From Sycobia sp. Sy_11 (lineage: Eukaryota > Arthropoda > Insecta > Hymenoptera > Epichrysomallidae), in the NCBI GenBank assembly GCA_018907035.1, contig JACCIC010000034.1, positions 3,564,001 to 3,628,000 on the forward strand: a stretch of DNA of 64,000 nt. Reading direction: 5' to 3'. The translations under genes were made by a program, and so were the position numbers. Every line of letters begins with the position of its first letter. Position 1 is the first letter of the stretch. This document shows positions 44,841-55,728 of this stretch, in pieces. The notes under the pieces were generated by a model. The model was not told the DNA's origin, searched no databases, and saw only the letters and a program-made list of their open reading frames with translations.

Positions 44841-45099
44841 TGAGTGTTAAAAATGGTAATTATAAATCCATATTTTTTAAATTAACAATTAAATTAAAAA
44901 GTAAAAATAAAAAAAATAAACCATATTTTATGTTAGCAAAGGACAACCTGACTGCTTACAACGTCTTAAATTTAAATTTACCTATAATATCCGATAATTC
45001 GAATCACTACGGTTCATTTTCAAGAAATAAACTATATTCACTCTTTCAATATGATATTATAATATACATTATATTATAATATAAATGTGATAAGCAATT

Positions 45100-45845
45100 G
45101 ATTGATTCAAACAATAAGCAATGATATTCATGTTCTGAAGTTACAAGAATTATTTCCATAACCTTGCCCTAATTATTATAAATTTTTCATTACTAATAAA
45201 ATAAAAATACTACACAAAAGAAATGGGGAAGGAAATATGTCTTCAATTATTTTCAGGACTATGATCATCTGGAAATTATATAATTTTAATAAATAAAAAA
45301 TACGTGATGTACAAATTGTAAGTAAAACTATGCGCGAAAGATAGAAAAATAGATTTTCCAGATTATTATAGTTTTCAAAATTATAATATAAATGAATAGA
45401 TACATATTGTCTCTGGTGAAAATGCATCAAATTTAACGTTTTGTTTTTACTTATTATGATTATGCTATTAGTAGAAAATGTTAATGACTATTATTTTTTT
45501 CTTAACCTGTGATGAAACGCTTTTTCAGACAGATTTTTAGCATTTTATAAAATCACCATAAAAATCTATTCAAAAACCATAAATGTGATATTTTTTATAG
45601 TGAAGCATTGATTGAAATTGAATTTTCCATTTAGTTTAAAAAATGACTAGAAAAAAGCTAATGAAATACAAAATAAAAAAAAATTGATTGTTATTCGTTT
45701 GTTATCATCTATAAATCTATAAATATATGAATCTATAAATTAAGTATTTATTCGGCATTATAAATGGCTTTCGATTTATAGGTATTAGAGTATATTTGCA
45801 TCCAAATTGGCAAAGAAATAACAATTATAATCAATAAAATATCTT
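45100..45845. other. AT-rich stretch, nothing recognised
   Basis: No gene or repeat was recognised here. Confidence 0.4.
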
Positions 45846-46612
45846 TTAAAGTATTTTTGAAGAAAAAAGAGTGGGGGTATGCAGTGGGCATGAAGAGAGG
45901 GAAAAAGTAAATCTCTGCTCCCCTAATTCTGCTTCTCTTCTTCCCCTTACTCGCTGTGACTTTAGTTTTCTCTTTTTGTTACACACTGAATCATTGAGGG
46001 GTTTCCAACGACGTCTAGCGGGCAAATCAGAACTACCATCTTCGGCTAATTTTTGATAAGATTTTCCCATGTAAAGCGATTGAAGTTTCTACTCCTTCTC
46101 TCTACCATATCTCTACCCTCCGTATTATCTGTACTCTAATCATTCATCCAGTGGCGCCCTCATGCACGCGATGTTTTCTTTGCCAATATTGCTGTATAGG
46201 AAATCCAAGGTTCAGTGTTGCTTCGGGTCAAGTGTAGAACTATATTCATTTAGCCCACGGGTCTAGCCATATAAACTTGTCCGCTTCCGCAGGTCATTCG
46301 CAGATCTTTTCCGCATGTACGCCGGCATGCATAATCAATGGAATGCCAGCGGAGTTTCCTCTACTATGTGCCCTCTCTGTTCCAAACAAATAAAATTGTA
46401 AAAAGAAAGAAACATTTATAAGTTTGAAAAATTTTATAAAAGCTTATCAGATTACAAGATCAGAAAAAACAATCTAATTGAAGCAAGTAATTTATAAAAT
46501 GATTTCAAGTGGTCAGTATTAAATATTAATCTTTTACAAGATCAAATAAGAAAATATTCAATTCATATTGTGATTTTTTTCTTTTTTCTTCATTTTTTTC
46601 TTTTTTTTTTAG
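45846..46612. promoter_or_regulatory. GC-richer upstream region of CMTR1, probable promoter
   Basis: About 45870-46400 is clearly less AT-rich than its surroundings and ends about 0.2 kb before the first recognised CMTR1 exon, which is itself preceded by a strong polypyrimidine tract and acceptor (46590-46612). A 5' untranslated exon and promoter are therefore expected here. Open frames on both strands (e.g. 45846-46070 -) have no recognisable similarity; a divergent gene cannot be excluded. The exact transcription start is not visible. Confidence 0.35.
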
Positions 46613-46617
46613 AAGGA

Positions 46618-46735
46618 ATGGATAGTTCTGATGAGGAAAAACTGCAAAAGCAATCTAGTAGAGGAAAAAAAAGAAGTTTCACGTATGCTATTAACAATAA
46701 ATCTGATGAACCATCTTCAAAGTTATTTCAAATTG
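46618..46735 (+). CDS. CMTR1: CMTR1 exon 1 of the coding region
   Basis: The exon follows a long T-rich tract and AG at 46612. ATG at 46618 starts MDSSDEEKLQKQSSRGKKRS, an acidic then basic N-terminus like that of animal CMTR1, where a nuclear localisation signal lies before the G-patch (GKKR here). The donor ATTG|GTAACT leaves phase 1, matching exon 2. A further upstream coding exon is possible but not needed. Confidence 0.75.
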
Positions 46736-46826
46736 GTAACTAATATTTATCTATTACTGGATTTTTAAATTGTTATACTTTAATTTAATTATCATATATT
46801 ATTTTATACAAATCCTAAATATCAAG

Positions 46827-46991
46827 AAAACTATTATGATGCATCAGATGGTGAAACAAAGGAAGATTCAGATTCTTCCGCTTTGACCAGCATTGCAAAT
46901 TTTAATGGTATAAATGATTCTGATGATAAATTGGATAATAAATCAGACAATGAATCAGAAGAAATGGACTGTGTGGCTGAAAATTTATCAG
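46827..46991 (+). CDS. CMTR1: CMTR1 exon 2
   Basis: The acceptor TATCAAG ends at 46826. The first two bases complete a Glu codon with exon 1, then the frame reads NYYDASDGETKEDSDSSALT and continues, rich in Asp, Glu and Ser, to CVAENLS. The donor TCAG|GTATAG leaves phase 1, and the first two bases at 55729 complete Asp. Acidic low-complexity sequence at this position is usual in animal CMTR1. Confidence 0.75.
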
Positions 46992-47204
46992 GTATAGTTA
47001 ATAAAATATTAATTATAAATAAATTATAATATGAAATCAATATATTTTTTAAATAAATAAGGTATAATACTATTGTTAAGAAAATTACATATAAATATAT
47101 CCATTTTCTAACATGTGTAATATATTATTCTGAACATAATAACGCTACATTCATCAATTGGTATAAATCAAATTAATAATTTCTTAATTATTTTAACTTT
47201 AAAG

Positions 47205-47251
<47 letters not shown>

Positions 47252-47534
47252 ACATCGAATAGCTATGACTTGCTTTGATCAGAAACTTGGTGGAGGAGTT
47301 ATTTTGTATTAGAAATTTTTTATTTTTAGTCAATAAATATTGATAACTACATAATTCTATTTATCATTTATAAAGCAAATAATATAAAATGTAGAATCAG
47401 CTAACGAAAAGCAGTAGATAATAATGATAATATATAGTGAACAAATACATCCTGATTAAAAAACAATTTCATGTAAATTCTCGTTTTTGATAAATGAACT
47501 ACTAAAGCTACCAGGTATAACTTATTTAACAAAA

Positions 47535-47590
<56 letters not shown>

Positions 47591-47816
47591 ATATCTCTTC
47601 CGCGCGCGCGCGCGCACACACACAAGATGATCACTATCATAATAATCATGATAACTATGATCATGACTTATGTTATGGACAATCGTGAATTAAAAAAAAA
47701 CACAAGTTTTGTCAAAATACTCTGAAAAAACTGTATTGTCCTTTTAATCTATTAGATCATTAAATCACTTATATAGTAAAAATTCTTTCGTGTCACTAAT
47801 CTAAATATGAAAAAAA

Positions 47817-47873
<57 letters not shown>

Positions 47874-49639
47874 TAGGATTTTTAAGGTTTCAAAAAGATT
47901 CTCTACAATATAACTAAATTTTACAAAGTTTGTATTTTGTACATTCATGGATGCACATAACATAAATTATGATTACTATGACATTTAAAATTTTGTTCAG
48001 ATACAATTTTATCGTGTTTTTTCTTTCAATATTTATTTTTCAGGGATCTTTAAATTGTATAGTTGTAAAAATTTGCTGAAATCATTATGCAACATTTAAA
48101 TGATGATTATAAAAAAATATTCTGTATATATGCATATGTATAAATACACACACGCGCGCAGGCACGCGCTTAAAATTTCAACAATGAAGGTTTTTTACTC
48201 TATTAAATATAAGAGCGATTTAAAAATTAGATTTATCTGGGTAGATGATCTTAATAATACAGAAGCCCACAACATATTTTTACGACTATTTTTGAACCAA
48301 CCAAAAATTATTGAAATGATTCCTATCGATACGTTTTAAAATATGGTGTCATCATCTGCCACATGAGTAGATAATGCCAGTGACCCAAATATGTAAAGAA
48401 AATAGTTTTCAATTATTTATTCTGATCCGAAAGTCAGTTCAGAACAAAGTTTAAATGATACATCGATGCAAACCAAAGGTCTGCTGACTGTAATCATTTG
48501 AATTAATACTCAGTTGGTCATTTCAATATGAAAACAGTACAATTAATTTGAAAAAAAAATTTGGATAAAAATGTACAATAACCATATGTATGGATAGATT
48601 ATTCCAAATAGTATATAAATTATTCATTGAAGGAAACATTTTATGTAGAAAAACATAAGAAATAGATAAAAATGTTGATGTTTGGAATAATAATAAATTT
48701 CTAAAAAACTATTTCATACAAAAGTTGTTGATCTTACTAAAATATATTGAAGATAAAAATGCAATGAAAAAAAATGGTTCTGAGCTTCAAATCAATCAGT
48801 CATCATCAGTATTTCATGTGATTCACTATTAAATTTGACTTTTAGAAAATTTCTCTAGGATATTCGTAATATGCAGATCAAAAACAATATGTATTTTCGT
48901 ATAAAATTTTGTATAATGGTTATTCAATAGTTATATTTCCATAAACAAGAGATTAGCTAAAAATAAAATTCTAAAAAATACGTCAACTGAAGCAGTGAAA
49001 AGTACTCCGTGCGAAAAAAAATTCAATCTACATTGTGCACTCAAAAGCGCGCCAATTTAAAGATGACTTAAAAACGCAAAAGTATATTACGACCTAGGCC
49101 AGAAAGTAGAATTTTCTAAAATGCATGATTTGACAATATTCAATTTTCTGGTCCAGTATCGTATACAACTTTTCTTGTTCCTCGGCTAAAAGGCTGAAAA
49201 TATTTTGAGTAGTATTAATATGAATCGCAGGAATATTTTCATAACTATCGATAATTGAACAAAAAGTAGTTAGTTAATAATATTAAAGCACAAGTAGTGA
49301 AAATATAAAATACTAACATCTCTCGTCTCGGCTTTGCTCGAAATAATAATGCAACCGATTTATTAAATAGTTAAATAATATCTGTGTAAAAAATGTATAA
49401 TCTATATTTATACAGATAATTTTACTTATGATGATATTCCTGAAAAAAAATCAATAATTTAATCTCGGAGTCCCTCCGAAACATCGTCAATGTGTCCGTA
49501 TTCAGTTAGTCCCGAGATAGTCTCCTCGTCCTATCTTTCTAAATATTTATTTAATTATGTTTTATGGTAAGCCGATTACGAATGATGTAATGACTTGAAA
49601 CAGGAAAGGAATATTTATTCCCAAATCATAATTAAAAAA
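46992..49639. other. First part of the 8.7-kb CMTR1 intron, with microsatellites
   Basis: Contains (TA)n at 47207-47249, (CT)n at about 47537-47584 followed by (GC)n(AC)n to 47625, and (TA)n at about 47819-47867. Otherwise AT-rich with no recognised gene; the open frames over the (CT)n are repeat artefacts. A short open frame at 48184-48339 is unrecognised. Confidence 0.7.
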
Positions 49640-50352
49640 TAATTTTAAAGGAATTGGAAAAAATGCAAAAAAGCTTGAAAATTATATTGAAAAATCATAC
49701 TATGGAATAACAATTCATTTTATAGATGGAAATCAGAAATGTCTGTCATTGGTTCTGAAAACAGACTGGTATTGATATTACAAATTTGTTCTTCAATGCA
49801 CTTAAGGACTACAATATTCAAGAAATCCAAGGTGTTGCGTTAGATAACGCTAATACTATTTTCATTCAAGAATTTAAGTTTTCATTTAAGAACTTGACAT
49901 AATGATGAAACAAGAATCTATTGCATTTACTGTAAACGATAACGAAATTAATTTTTAATAACGCAATATCAAAAAATCGATTCGTTTCTAAGACATTAGA
50001 TATTCTGAACAATTAATAAATAAAGACTCCAAAAGACCCTCCAGGACCGAAGAGCCAATATATCGGCTCGGTCCATGATATGGCGATTGTACATAGTTGA
50101 TAGGTGATAGAAGATATGAATTTGGGCACTTTCACAGGAGGTTTCGAAGCCTCAAAATCCGACCCTTTAAAGGTTAATATTTTTCTAGATAAATTTGCAT
50201 CTATTTTAAGCAATTTGGATTGTAAAAGACATAGAAATATGAAAGATAAAACTCTTATTTTAGGGTTTAAATTAGTGCGAGATAAATTGTTAAAGCACTA
50301 TCGAAAATCTAATTGGATATACTGTTTATTTAAATTTAAATTCGCGACATAA
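49640..50352 (+). pseudogene. hAT transposase relic
   Basis: Fragments on the + strand resemble hAT transposases: YYGITIHFIDGNQKCLSLVL, then in a shifted frame ITNLFFNALKDYNIQEIQGV and ALDNANTIFIQEF (the region with the DNA(S/A)N motif and a catalytic Asp). About 350 bp further, ILGFKLVRDKLLKHYRKSNW followed by IYCL matches the K..YY.KT.....A..LDPR segment. Stops and frameshifts abound, and no terminal repeats were found. Confidence 0.5.
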
Positions 50353-50621
50353 AAAGAGTGTTTCAATTACTGAATTGATAAAAGATATGAAAAATGTGAG
50401 TGTTGAGAGATTCGAATAGTGTTATACTACTGTGTACAAATATGAGTCAGACTTTTCAATTCAAACTGCCCGGGTTTATCGATTCGGACAAATGTTTTTA
50501 TTTTTAAGTTGGTAGTACTGTAGAGTTATCTGTGCCAAATTTCACGCAATTATCTTCATTTATCATACAGTTACGCTTGTATTTTGTGAAAAAAGAAAAG
50601 TTGTCTCTTCGGTTTTTATAA

Positions 50622-51248
50622 TGTCTGAAATTATTCAACAAAGAATAGCATTACATTTTGTGCGCGAATTGAAATACGTTCAGAATGTTGCAGAAGACCT
50701 TTGGTCAGAAGTCAATGTTTTTAATTGGCACAAATTGTTCAAGAGAAGGTCGAGAGAGCGTTGAAGACAAACCACAGCAAATACGATCAAGAACATTTAC
50801 TAATGGGCTACACGTCGACAAAATCAAAGACTTGGTTCTGAAAAATCGTCGATCGACTACTAGAGCGCTTGTTGATACTATTGGAATTTCAAATAGGTCA
50901 GTCAACACCATTTTGGAAGACATTTTGTGCCTGAAAAGAGTGAAATCTCGATTGGTGGCAAAAACACTTAATTTTTTGGAAAAACAGCGTCCCGCAGAGG
51001 TCTGTGAAACGATGTTTTCGGACTTTCAGGACAAGATGGAACGCATAATAACTGGAGATGAGACTTGGGTCTACGTTTACGATCCAGATACAACCGATCA
51101 ATCGAGCGAATATGGTGCAAAAGGAGAGCAGAGATCGAAAAAATCACGCCAAAGTCGCTCAAAAATCAAGGTTATGCTCACTATTTTCTTCGATTATCGT
51201 GGTGTGGTACATTATGAATTCCTTCCAACTGGCCAGACGGTTAATAAT
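50622..51248 (+). pseudogene. Mariner transposase, N-terminal half
   Basis: It contains the first helix-turn-helix in one frame, then, after a frameshift near 50690, KNRRSTTRALVDTIGISNRS with VNTILEDILCLKRVKSRLVA, then MERIITGDETWVYVYDPDTT with the first catalytic Asp, RSKKSRQSRSKIKVMLTIFF, and HYEFLPTGQTVN. The DETW motif is intact. The frame is lost at the insertion. Confidence 0.8.
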
Positions 51249-51705
51249 AGTACATTGTGACACAAGGGAGCAAAATAGGCGTTTTCCGACGAGGGTATGT
51301 TTACCGCCCGAGGAAGCAAGGGCGTCAAATTACCCGAGTCCGAAAACGCCTTTGCTCTCGTGTGTCATATACTATTTTCCCGTACGAGGGCGCTTTTTCT
51401 TTCTTAAAGAAATGCACAAAAATTGAACAGCAAACTCACAGAATTAAAGAATGTTAAACCCTCCCCTCCATGTGTTAGTCATGCTTAGATAGAGCAAGCA
51501 GGTATAAAATCTAAAGGTCCAAATGATACTCGCTCTGAAATAAGTTGCCCTAACATAAAATGTAATTCCTTGGGTTTAAAAAAATATAATATTATCGGTT
51601 TTTTCTTAAGGTTATACGTGCAATTTACTTGAATTGAATAAAATAAAATTAAATAATTTCCTCTTATTTGGAAATTGATATAGTATGTTAAGAAGAGATG
51701 TAGGA

Positions 51706-51767
51706 TTGGGTGGTGGGGGTGCAGGGGGTGAAACCCCCGCCGGGGGTTGGGGAGCGGAGCCCCCCTT
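51706..51767 (+). other. G-rich block with nested hairpins / G-quadruplex potential
   Basis: GGGTGGTGGGGGTGCAGGGGG provides three or more G tracts, followed by GGGGGTGAAACCCCC, CCCCCGCCGGGGG and GGGGAGCGGAGCCCC, each able to form a short hairpin. In so AT-rich a genome this composition is exceptional. Its role is unknown. Confidence 0.7.
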
Positions 51768-52123
51768 TTCTATAAATAAATAAGACTAATCAATTGAAGA
51801 TTATAAGTTTGTTAATAATCTACACTAAAATTAAAATTTTAAAATATTTGATAGCATAATAAATAGAATTTTAAATTAAAACTAATTAAAAAAAAATATA
51901 GATAATTTTTAATACTGAAAAAACATAAAAATTTTTATAATAAATTTTAGATAGAATAAAAATCTTATTTCATTTTAAAATCTTGAATACCTAACTCAAA
52001 GTGCAAAGAAAAGGTCGAACCCGCGGTCGAGTGGCGCATATAAGTCTGAACATCGTAAATGCCAGATGTTGCACAGGCACGGAAAATTGAGAATCCTACC
52101 GTACTACACGGTTCCGTTCATTC

Positions 52124-52215
52124 ACTTTTCCTCCCAAGGGAGGAAAAGTAAAATTCTGTTTTCTGATTGGTCGGGAATCGGCCATAAACACTTTTCCTCC
52201 CTAGGGAGGAAAAGT
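52124..52215. repeat. Twin perfect palindromes with identical arms
   Basis: ACTTTTCCTCCC and its complement GGGAGGAAAAGT are separated by AA in the first palindrome (52124-52149) and by TA in the second (52190-52215). The two are 66 bp apart centre to centre. Both could extrude as hairpins with 12-bp stems or act as dimeric protein sites. Confidence 0.9.
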
Positions 52216-52276
52216 AATATTTTGCTCCCACTAGACAGCTGCAGAAAATTGTATTTTGCGCCCCGACTGCGGGAGC

Positions 52277-52562
52277 GAATATTATTTGAATATTATGCGC
52301 CATTTGCTTGAAGTTAGTCTCAAAAGGCTAGATTTATAGAAAGACAACTTTTGGTTTTTGCATTACGATAATGCACCAGCTCACATTGCATTGATTTTAC
52401 GTAAACATTTCGCCAAAAATTTAACCAATATCGTTCCTCAACCACTGTACTTGCCTGATCAAGCACCGTGTGACGTTTGGCTGTTCAGCAAACTCAAAAG
52501 ACCACTTCGCGGATATGATTTTGATTCGATTAAAGAAATAAAAGCACGAATAAATAGGTCAC
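52277..52562 (+). pseudogene. Mariner transposase, C-terminal half
   Basis: It contains EYYLNIMRHL, then after a stop DNFWFLHYDNAPAHIALILR with the second catalytic Asp, YLPDQAPCDVWLFSKLKRPL with the third, and YDFDSIKEIKARI. It is then cut off by sequence of the piggyBac relic. Together with 50622-51248 it accounts for most of one transposase. Confidence 0.8.
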
Positions 52563-54180
52563 TTTTAATATGATAATCATAAAAACATGGAGTTATACAT
52601 AATGTTATAGAACAGGTGTTGCATTGATATTTAAAGTCTGCTCTCTTTTTCTGCATATGACATAGAGTACAACTTTTTCTGTTTTTCATTGCTACAGGCA
52701 AATGTGTTCCTTTAAGTCGCATTGCAAATGTTTGAGACTTTATACGTTTCTCTTCTCATAAATTGTGGATCTTCAAAATAATCGTTAGTCTAAAATGGAA
52801 AAGATAAAATATTTTCGGGATTATTCCGATTGTACAAAGCATAGGAATTTACAAGAGCCATATCAAGAAATTGAAAAAATATCTTTTTATATCATTTCTT
52901 TGTCTTTCTGAATGTTTCAGTCAAAGATAATGTTTTATCGATTTGATCTACTCTTTCCATATTTTTGTTATAATTAACTATGCAAGTTGGTTTTACTCTA
53001 TACTGACCAGTCTTATACTCTCTCTTTCCGGTATTTGTAAGTCCCGATTCGTGCACAGATATAATATACACCTCTTTTATATCTTGTTACTTCAAGGCCA
53101 TCCAAATCAAATTGTGCGCAACTTGAACTGCTTCTTTTTGTAATTTCAAATCTAATAAGGGAACAAGACAAATCTATGTCTTTCTCGTGTAAAAATTCTG
53201 CCAATATTGGAGAGGAATACCAATTATCCGTGTAAATTATGTGACCTTTATTATAATAAGGTTTAATCATATGGGCGACAACATTTCCTGAAACACCTAA
53301 TTCAAAATCGTCACAGTCAATGTAAGCCCCTGTATAGATGATAAAGTCTAAGATGACTTCTGCCTCACAATCAACTAGTACATATATTTTGATACCAAAG
53401 TTGCGACGTTTTATTGATAAATACTGTTTGAAGGCTAAGCGTCCTTTCCACAGAACAAGACTTTCGTCGATATACAACTTTTCTCTCGGAGTATAAATAT
53501 TCGAATCCTTTGTTTTCAAGTTATCAAAAATAGTTTTTATTTTTCTAACTGGGTGATCAGATACAATTTCATTGTTTTCAAAATGAAGAAATCGTAAAAT
53601 TTGATAGTATCGATTGCGAGGTATTATTTGTGAAAATATAGGAGTCGATAAAGCGGGACAAGTACTCTAATAATCTTTGAGGCTCCCTTTTATAACATGT
53701 CCCATCAGAATAGATAGAGCCAAAAATGTCAATAGCTCTTCCTTTGTCAAATCTTTCCATTTAGCCATTTTTTTACGACGTGATTCTGGATTTGGATTGT
53801 GATAGCGATTAGTTTTATTGCAAATGTGTTGAAAAAGAGCGTCATCAAAGAATAATAAAAAATCAATAGGTTTATTTCCATTTATTTCAATATCGTGAAT
53901 TCCAAATTTGGAAGTAAATTTTTTGACAGATGGAAAAAAATCTGTGTTGTAAAATGTGTCTAGACCTGGAACATACTCGATATCATTATCATGAAAATCA
54001 GCGATTTCGTCACCAGCCTCAGTTCATTCTACTTCCGAGTTTGGCTCCGAGTCCCCACTGCTCGTGTTGAATATATTAGGTTGTCAAATATCTCCCTTCC
54101 GCCTTTTTGTCTTATGAATTTCGCGGCTATGTACAAAGCGCTACAGAGCTCGTATCTGGCAATACTATTCATCATTTGAA
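52540..54180 (-). pseudogene. piggyBac transposase relic
   Basis: On the - strand, from the N-terminal side: KKFTSKFGIHDIEINGNKPI-like text in shifted frames (about 53930-53870), ESRRKKMAKWKDLTKEELLT and FLALSILMGHVIKGSLKDY (DDE_Tnp_1_7 start), then an in-frame stop. The open part 53013-53519 contains YIDESLVLWKGRLAFKQYLS (first Asp of the DDD triad), GIKIYVLVDCEAEVILDFII, and HIIYTDNWYSSPILAEFLHE (second Asp). The C-terminal Cys-rich finger is at 52540-52700 (SCTLCHMQKKRADFKYQCNT, then CSITLCITPCFYDYH). Frameshifts and stops inactivate it. No TTAA-flanked terminal repeats were seen. Confidence 0.85.
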
Positions 54181-54368
54181 AGGTCTTGACATAACGTAAA
54201 AAAGGACCCTATGTGTGATTAGTTTGGATATTGCATTCAAAAGTTATAGACGTGTAAACGTGGAGTTCACTAACGCCGAAATTCGCGCTATTTTAAAGTT
54301 TTCCTTCGTCAAAGGCAAATCCGCTAGAGAAACTTTGTTATTTTAAAATTATTTTAAAATTTGTTATT

Positions 54369-54620
54369 TATCACGATAGTGTTAGGCCACATGTTGCGGC
54401 TTCTGTCAAAAACTATTTAGAGAATAATGGATGTGAAATTCTGCTTCACCCGCCTTACAGTCCAGACTTGGCACCATCTAAGTACGACTTGTTTAATTTC
54501 ACTAGAGGGGATACAAAATTGGCTCGAAAGACGAGAAATTTTTTTATTCGGAATTCATAAATCACCAGAAAGATGGGAAAAAATTATAGCTTCCGATGAA
54601 TGATACTTTGAAGAAAGGAT
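54369..54620 (+). pseudogene. Mariner transposase relic (C-terminal part)
   Basis: The frame reads YHDSVRPHVAASVKNYLENN followed by GCEILLHPPYSPDLAPSKYDLF. The second catalytic Asp (HD) is kept, while the third (PSD) is Lys. It is the same lineage as 8690-9430. It decays after about 54550, and no ends were found. Confidence 0.65.
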
Positions 54621-54739
54621 ATGTAATTATGTTTTCATACTAAAACATCATATTGTAGAGAAAAATGCTGGTATATTCAATATCATGGAAATAATTATTC
54701 TATTATAGAGTTGAACTTGGCCATTTGATTTTGAGGTAC

Positions 54740-55010
54740 ATACTGCTATTCAAGCATGCTGTCTTTATTCATCATCTACAAATTTCTCGAAGGTTTTCAA
54801 AGTAAATCCTCTATCCTAGTCTGTGATAATACGCTTAGATCTACTATATGCATGCAAATTAATTTTTAAATGATTTGTAACGCTTTGAGAATTCATCATA
54901 TTGCAAAGTATGTAATTTAATGAATTTTGTGAAATAATTCATAAATACAAATAAATATTCATGACCACGACTACCTTTTCCTAATAGTCTAGCATGGTTT
55001 CAATGTATTA
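54740..55010 (-). pseudogene. Ty3/Gypsy-type integrase core relic
   Basis: The - strand reads LLGKGSRGHEYLFVFMNYFT then KFIKLHTLQ, matching the Gypsy integrase segment that follows the first catalytic Asp (usual GNKYLFVVVDSFTKFVKLYPV). Further on come KRIITD and DRGFTLKTFEKFVDDE, matching ..RIISDRGTAFTS..FEDF with the second Asp. Stops lie between. No gag, RT or LTR adjoins. Confidence 0.6.
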
Positions 55011-55728
55011 AGTAAAGTGGTAAATTGTTTTATTCTATCAAATACAAATATTCTTTTGATTTACCGTTGAAATATTATTCTTATTTCTTAACTGGTAGTT
55101 TAGTTTTTTTTAATTTATCACGTATTATATAATTCATACATCTGTATTTTGATTGAAATAACTAAAGTTTACTAAAGTTTATTTACTTGAATAACGAAAA
55201 TGCTGTGATAGCGGACTAAGAGCGTCCACGTAGTTCGTTCACTCTTTGTCTACTATTGCTATGGCTATTGCAAGCATGGCTAAGTAGGGGCTCCTAGTTG
55301 GTCTGTACTTAAGCTTATTGCTCGGAGAACATGTTCGATCACACATTGCTAATCCGAATAGATACTGTGCGCAATTGTGATAGAGGCCCGACGGCGTGAC
55401 GCTGAACATCAGCGAAAAACACAGGCCGTCTTCAAGCAACAGCTGCATGTCTAAAATATTATCGTCTCATGTATAGGCATTTGTCTCTATTAGATGAATA
55501 ACACCACCCACGAATGCATCCCTTTACGATATAAAACTTATAATATGATTAAGCTATTCACAATGTTATCAAGATATATCAGTTTCGCACATATTTTATC
55601 TTTTTATAATTGCCTGTAAATTTTAATATATACTTTTATTTTAGTAATATATATTATAATTAAGTTAAGTTTAATATACTTTTAATTAATATATTTTAAC
55701 TAATATAGTTTTATTTAATTTTGAACAG
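55011..55728. other. End of CMTR1 intron 2; GC-richer patch unexplained
   Basis: A GC-richer patch at about 55200-55450 contains a 69-codon open frame on the - strand, but it resembles no protein I know. The rest is AT-rich, ending in the acceptor TTTTGAACAG at 55728. Confidence 0.4.

Larger units (their letters stand above)
51249..52276. mobile_element. Unclassified 1,028-bp insert with palindromes and G-rich hairpins
   Basis: The limits are set by the interrupted mariner reading frame. The left 110 bp (51258-51366) form an imperfect hairpin: TGACACAAGGGAGCAAAATA then GGCGTTTTC, against GAAAACGCC then TTTGCTCTCGTGTGTCA. The middle has a G-rich block (51706-51767). The right part has two near-identical perfect palindromes (52124-52149, 52190-52215). 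GGGAGCAAAATA near the left end is inverted near the right end (52219-52230). No transposase or target duplication was identified, so the class is unknown. Confidence 0.6.
50560..52562 (+). mobile_element. Mariner element split by a 1-kb insertion
   Basis: The transposase text runs from MSEIIQQRIALHFVRELKYV (50622) through the open frame 50685-51248, and resumes at 52277 with EYYLNIMRHL and then HYDNAPAHIALILRKHFAKN. The insertion (51249-52276) falls between the QTVN and EYYL codons, which are adjacent in the family. The 3' end of the mariner is lost at about 52562 where piggyBac sequence begins. Confidence 0.8.

Noticed and set aside
45846..46070. 74-codon - strand open frame upstream of CMTR1 as a divergent gene
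   Set aside because: No recognisable family and no supporting splice or start signals; noted only as part of the probable promoter region.
47401..47664. 87-codon open frame with a long Glu-Arg run
   Set aside because: It is the translation of the (CT)n and (GC)n(AC)n microsatellites.
55239..55448. 69-codon - strand open frame in a GC-richer patch
   Set aside because: Protein-like at first sight but without recognisable similarity; insufficient to call a gene.
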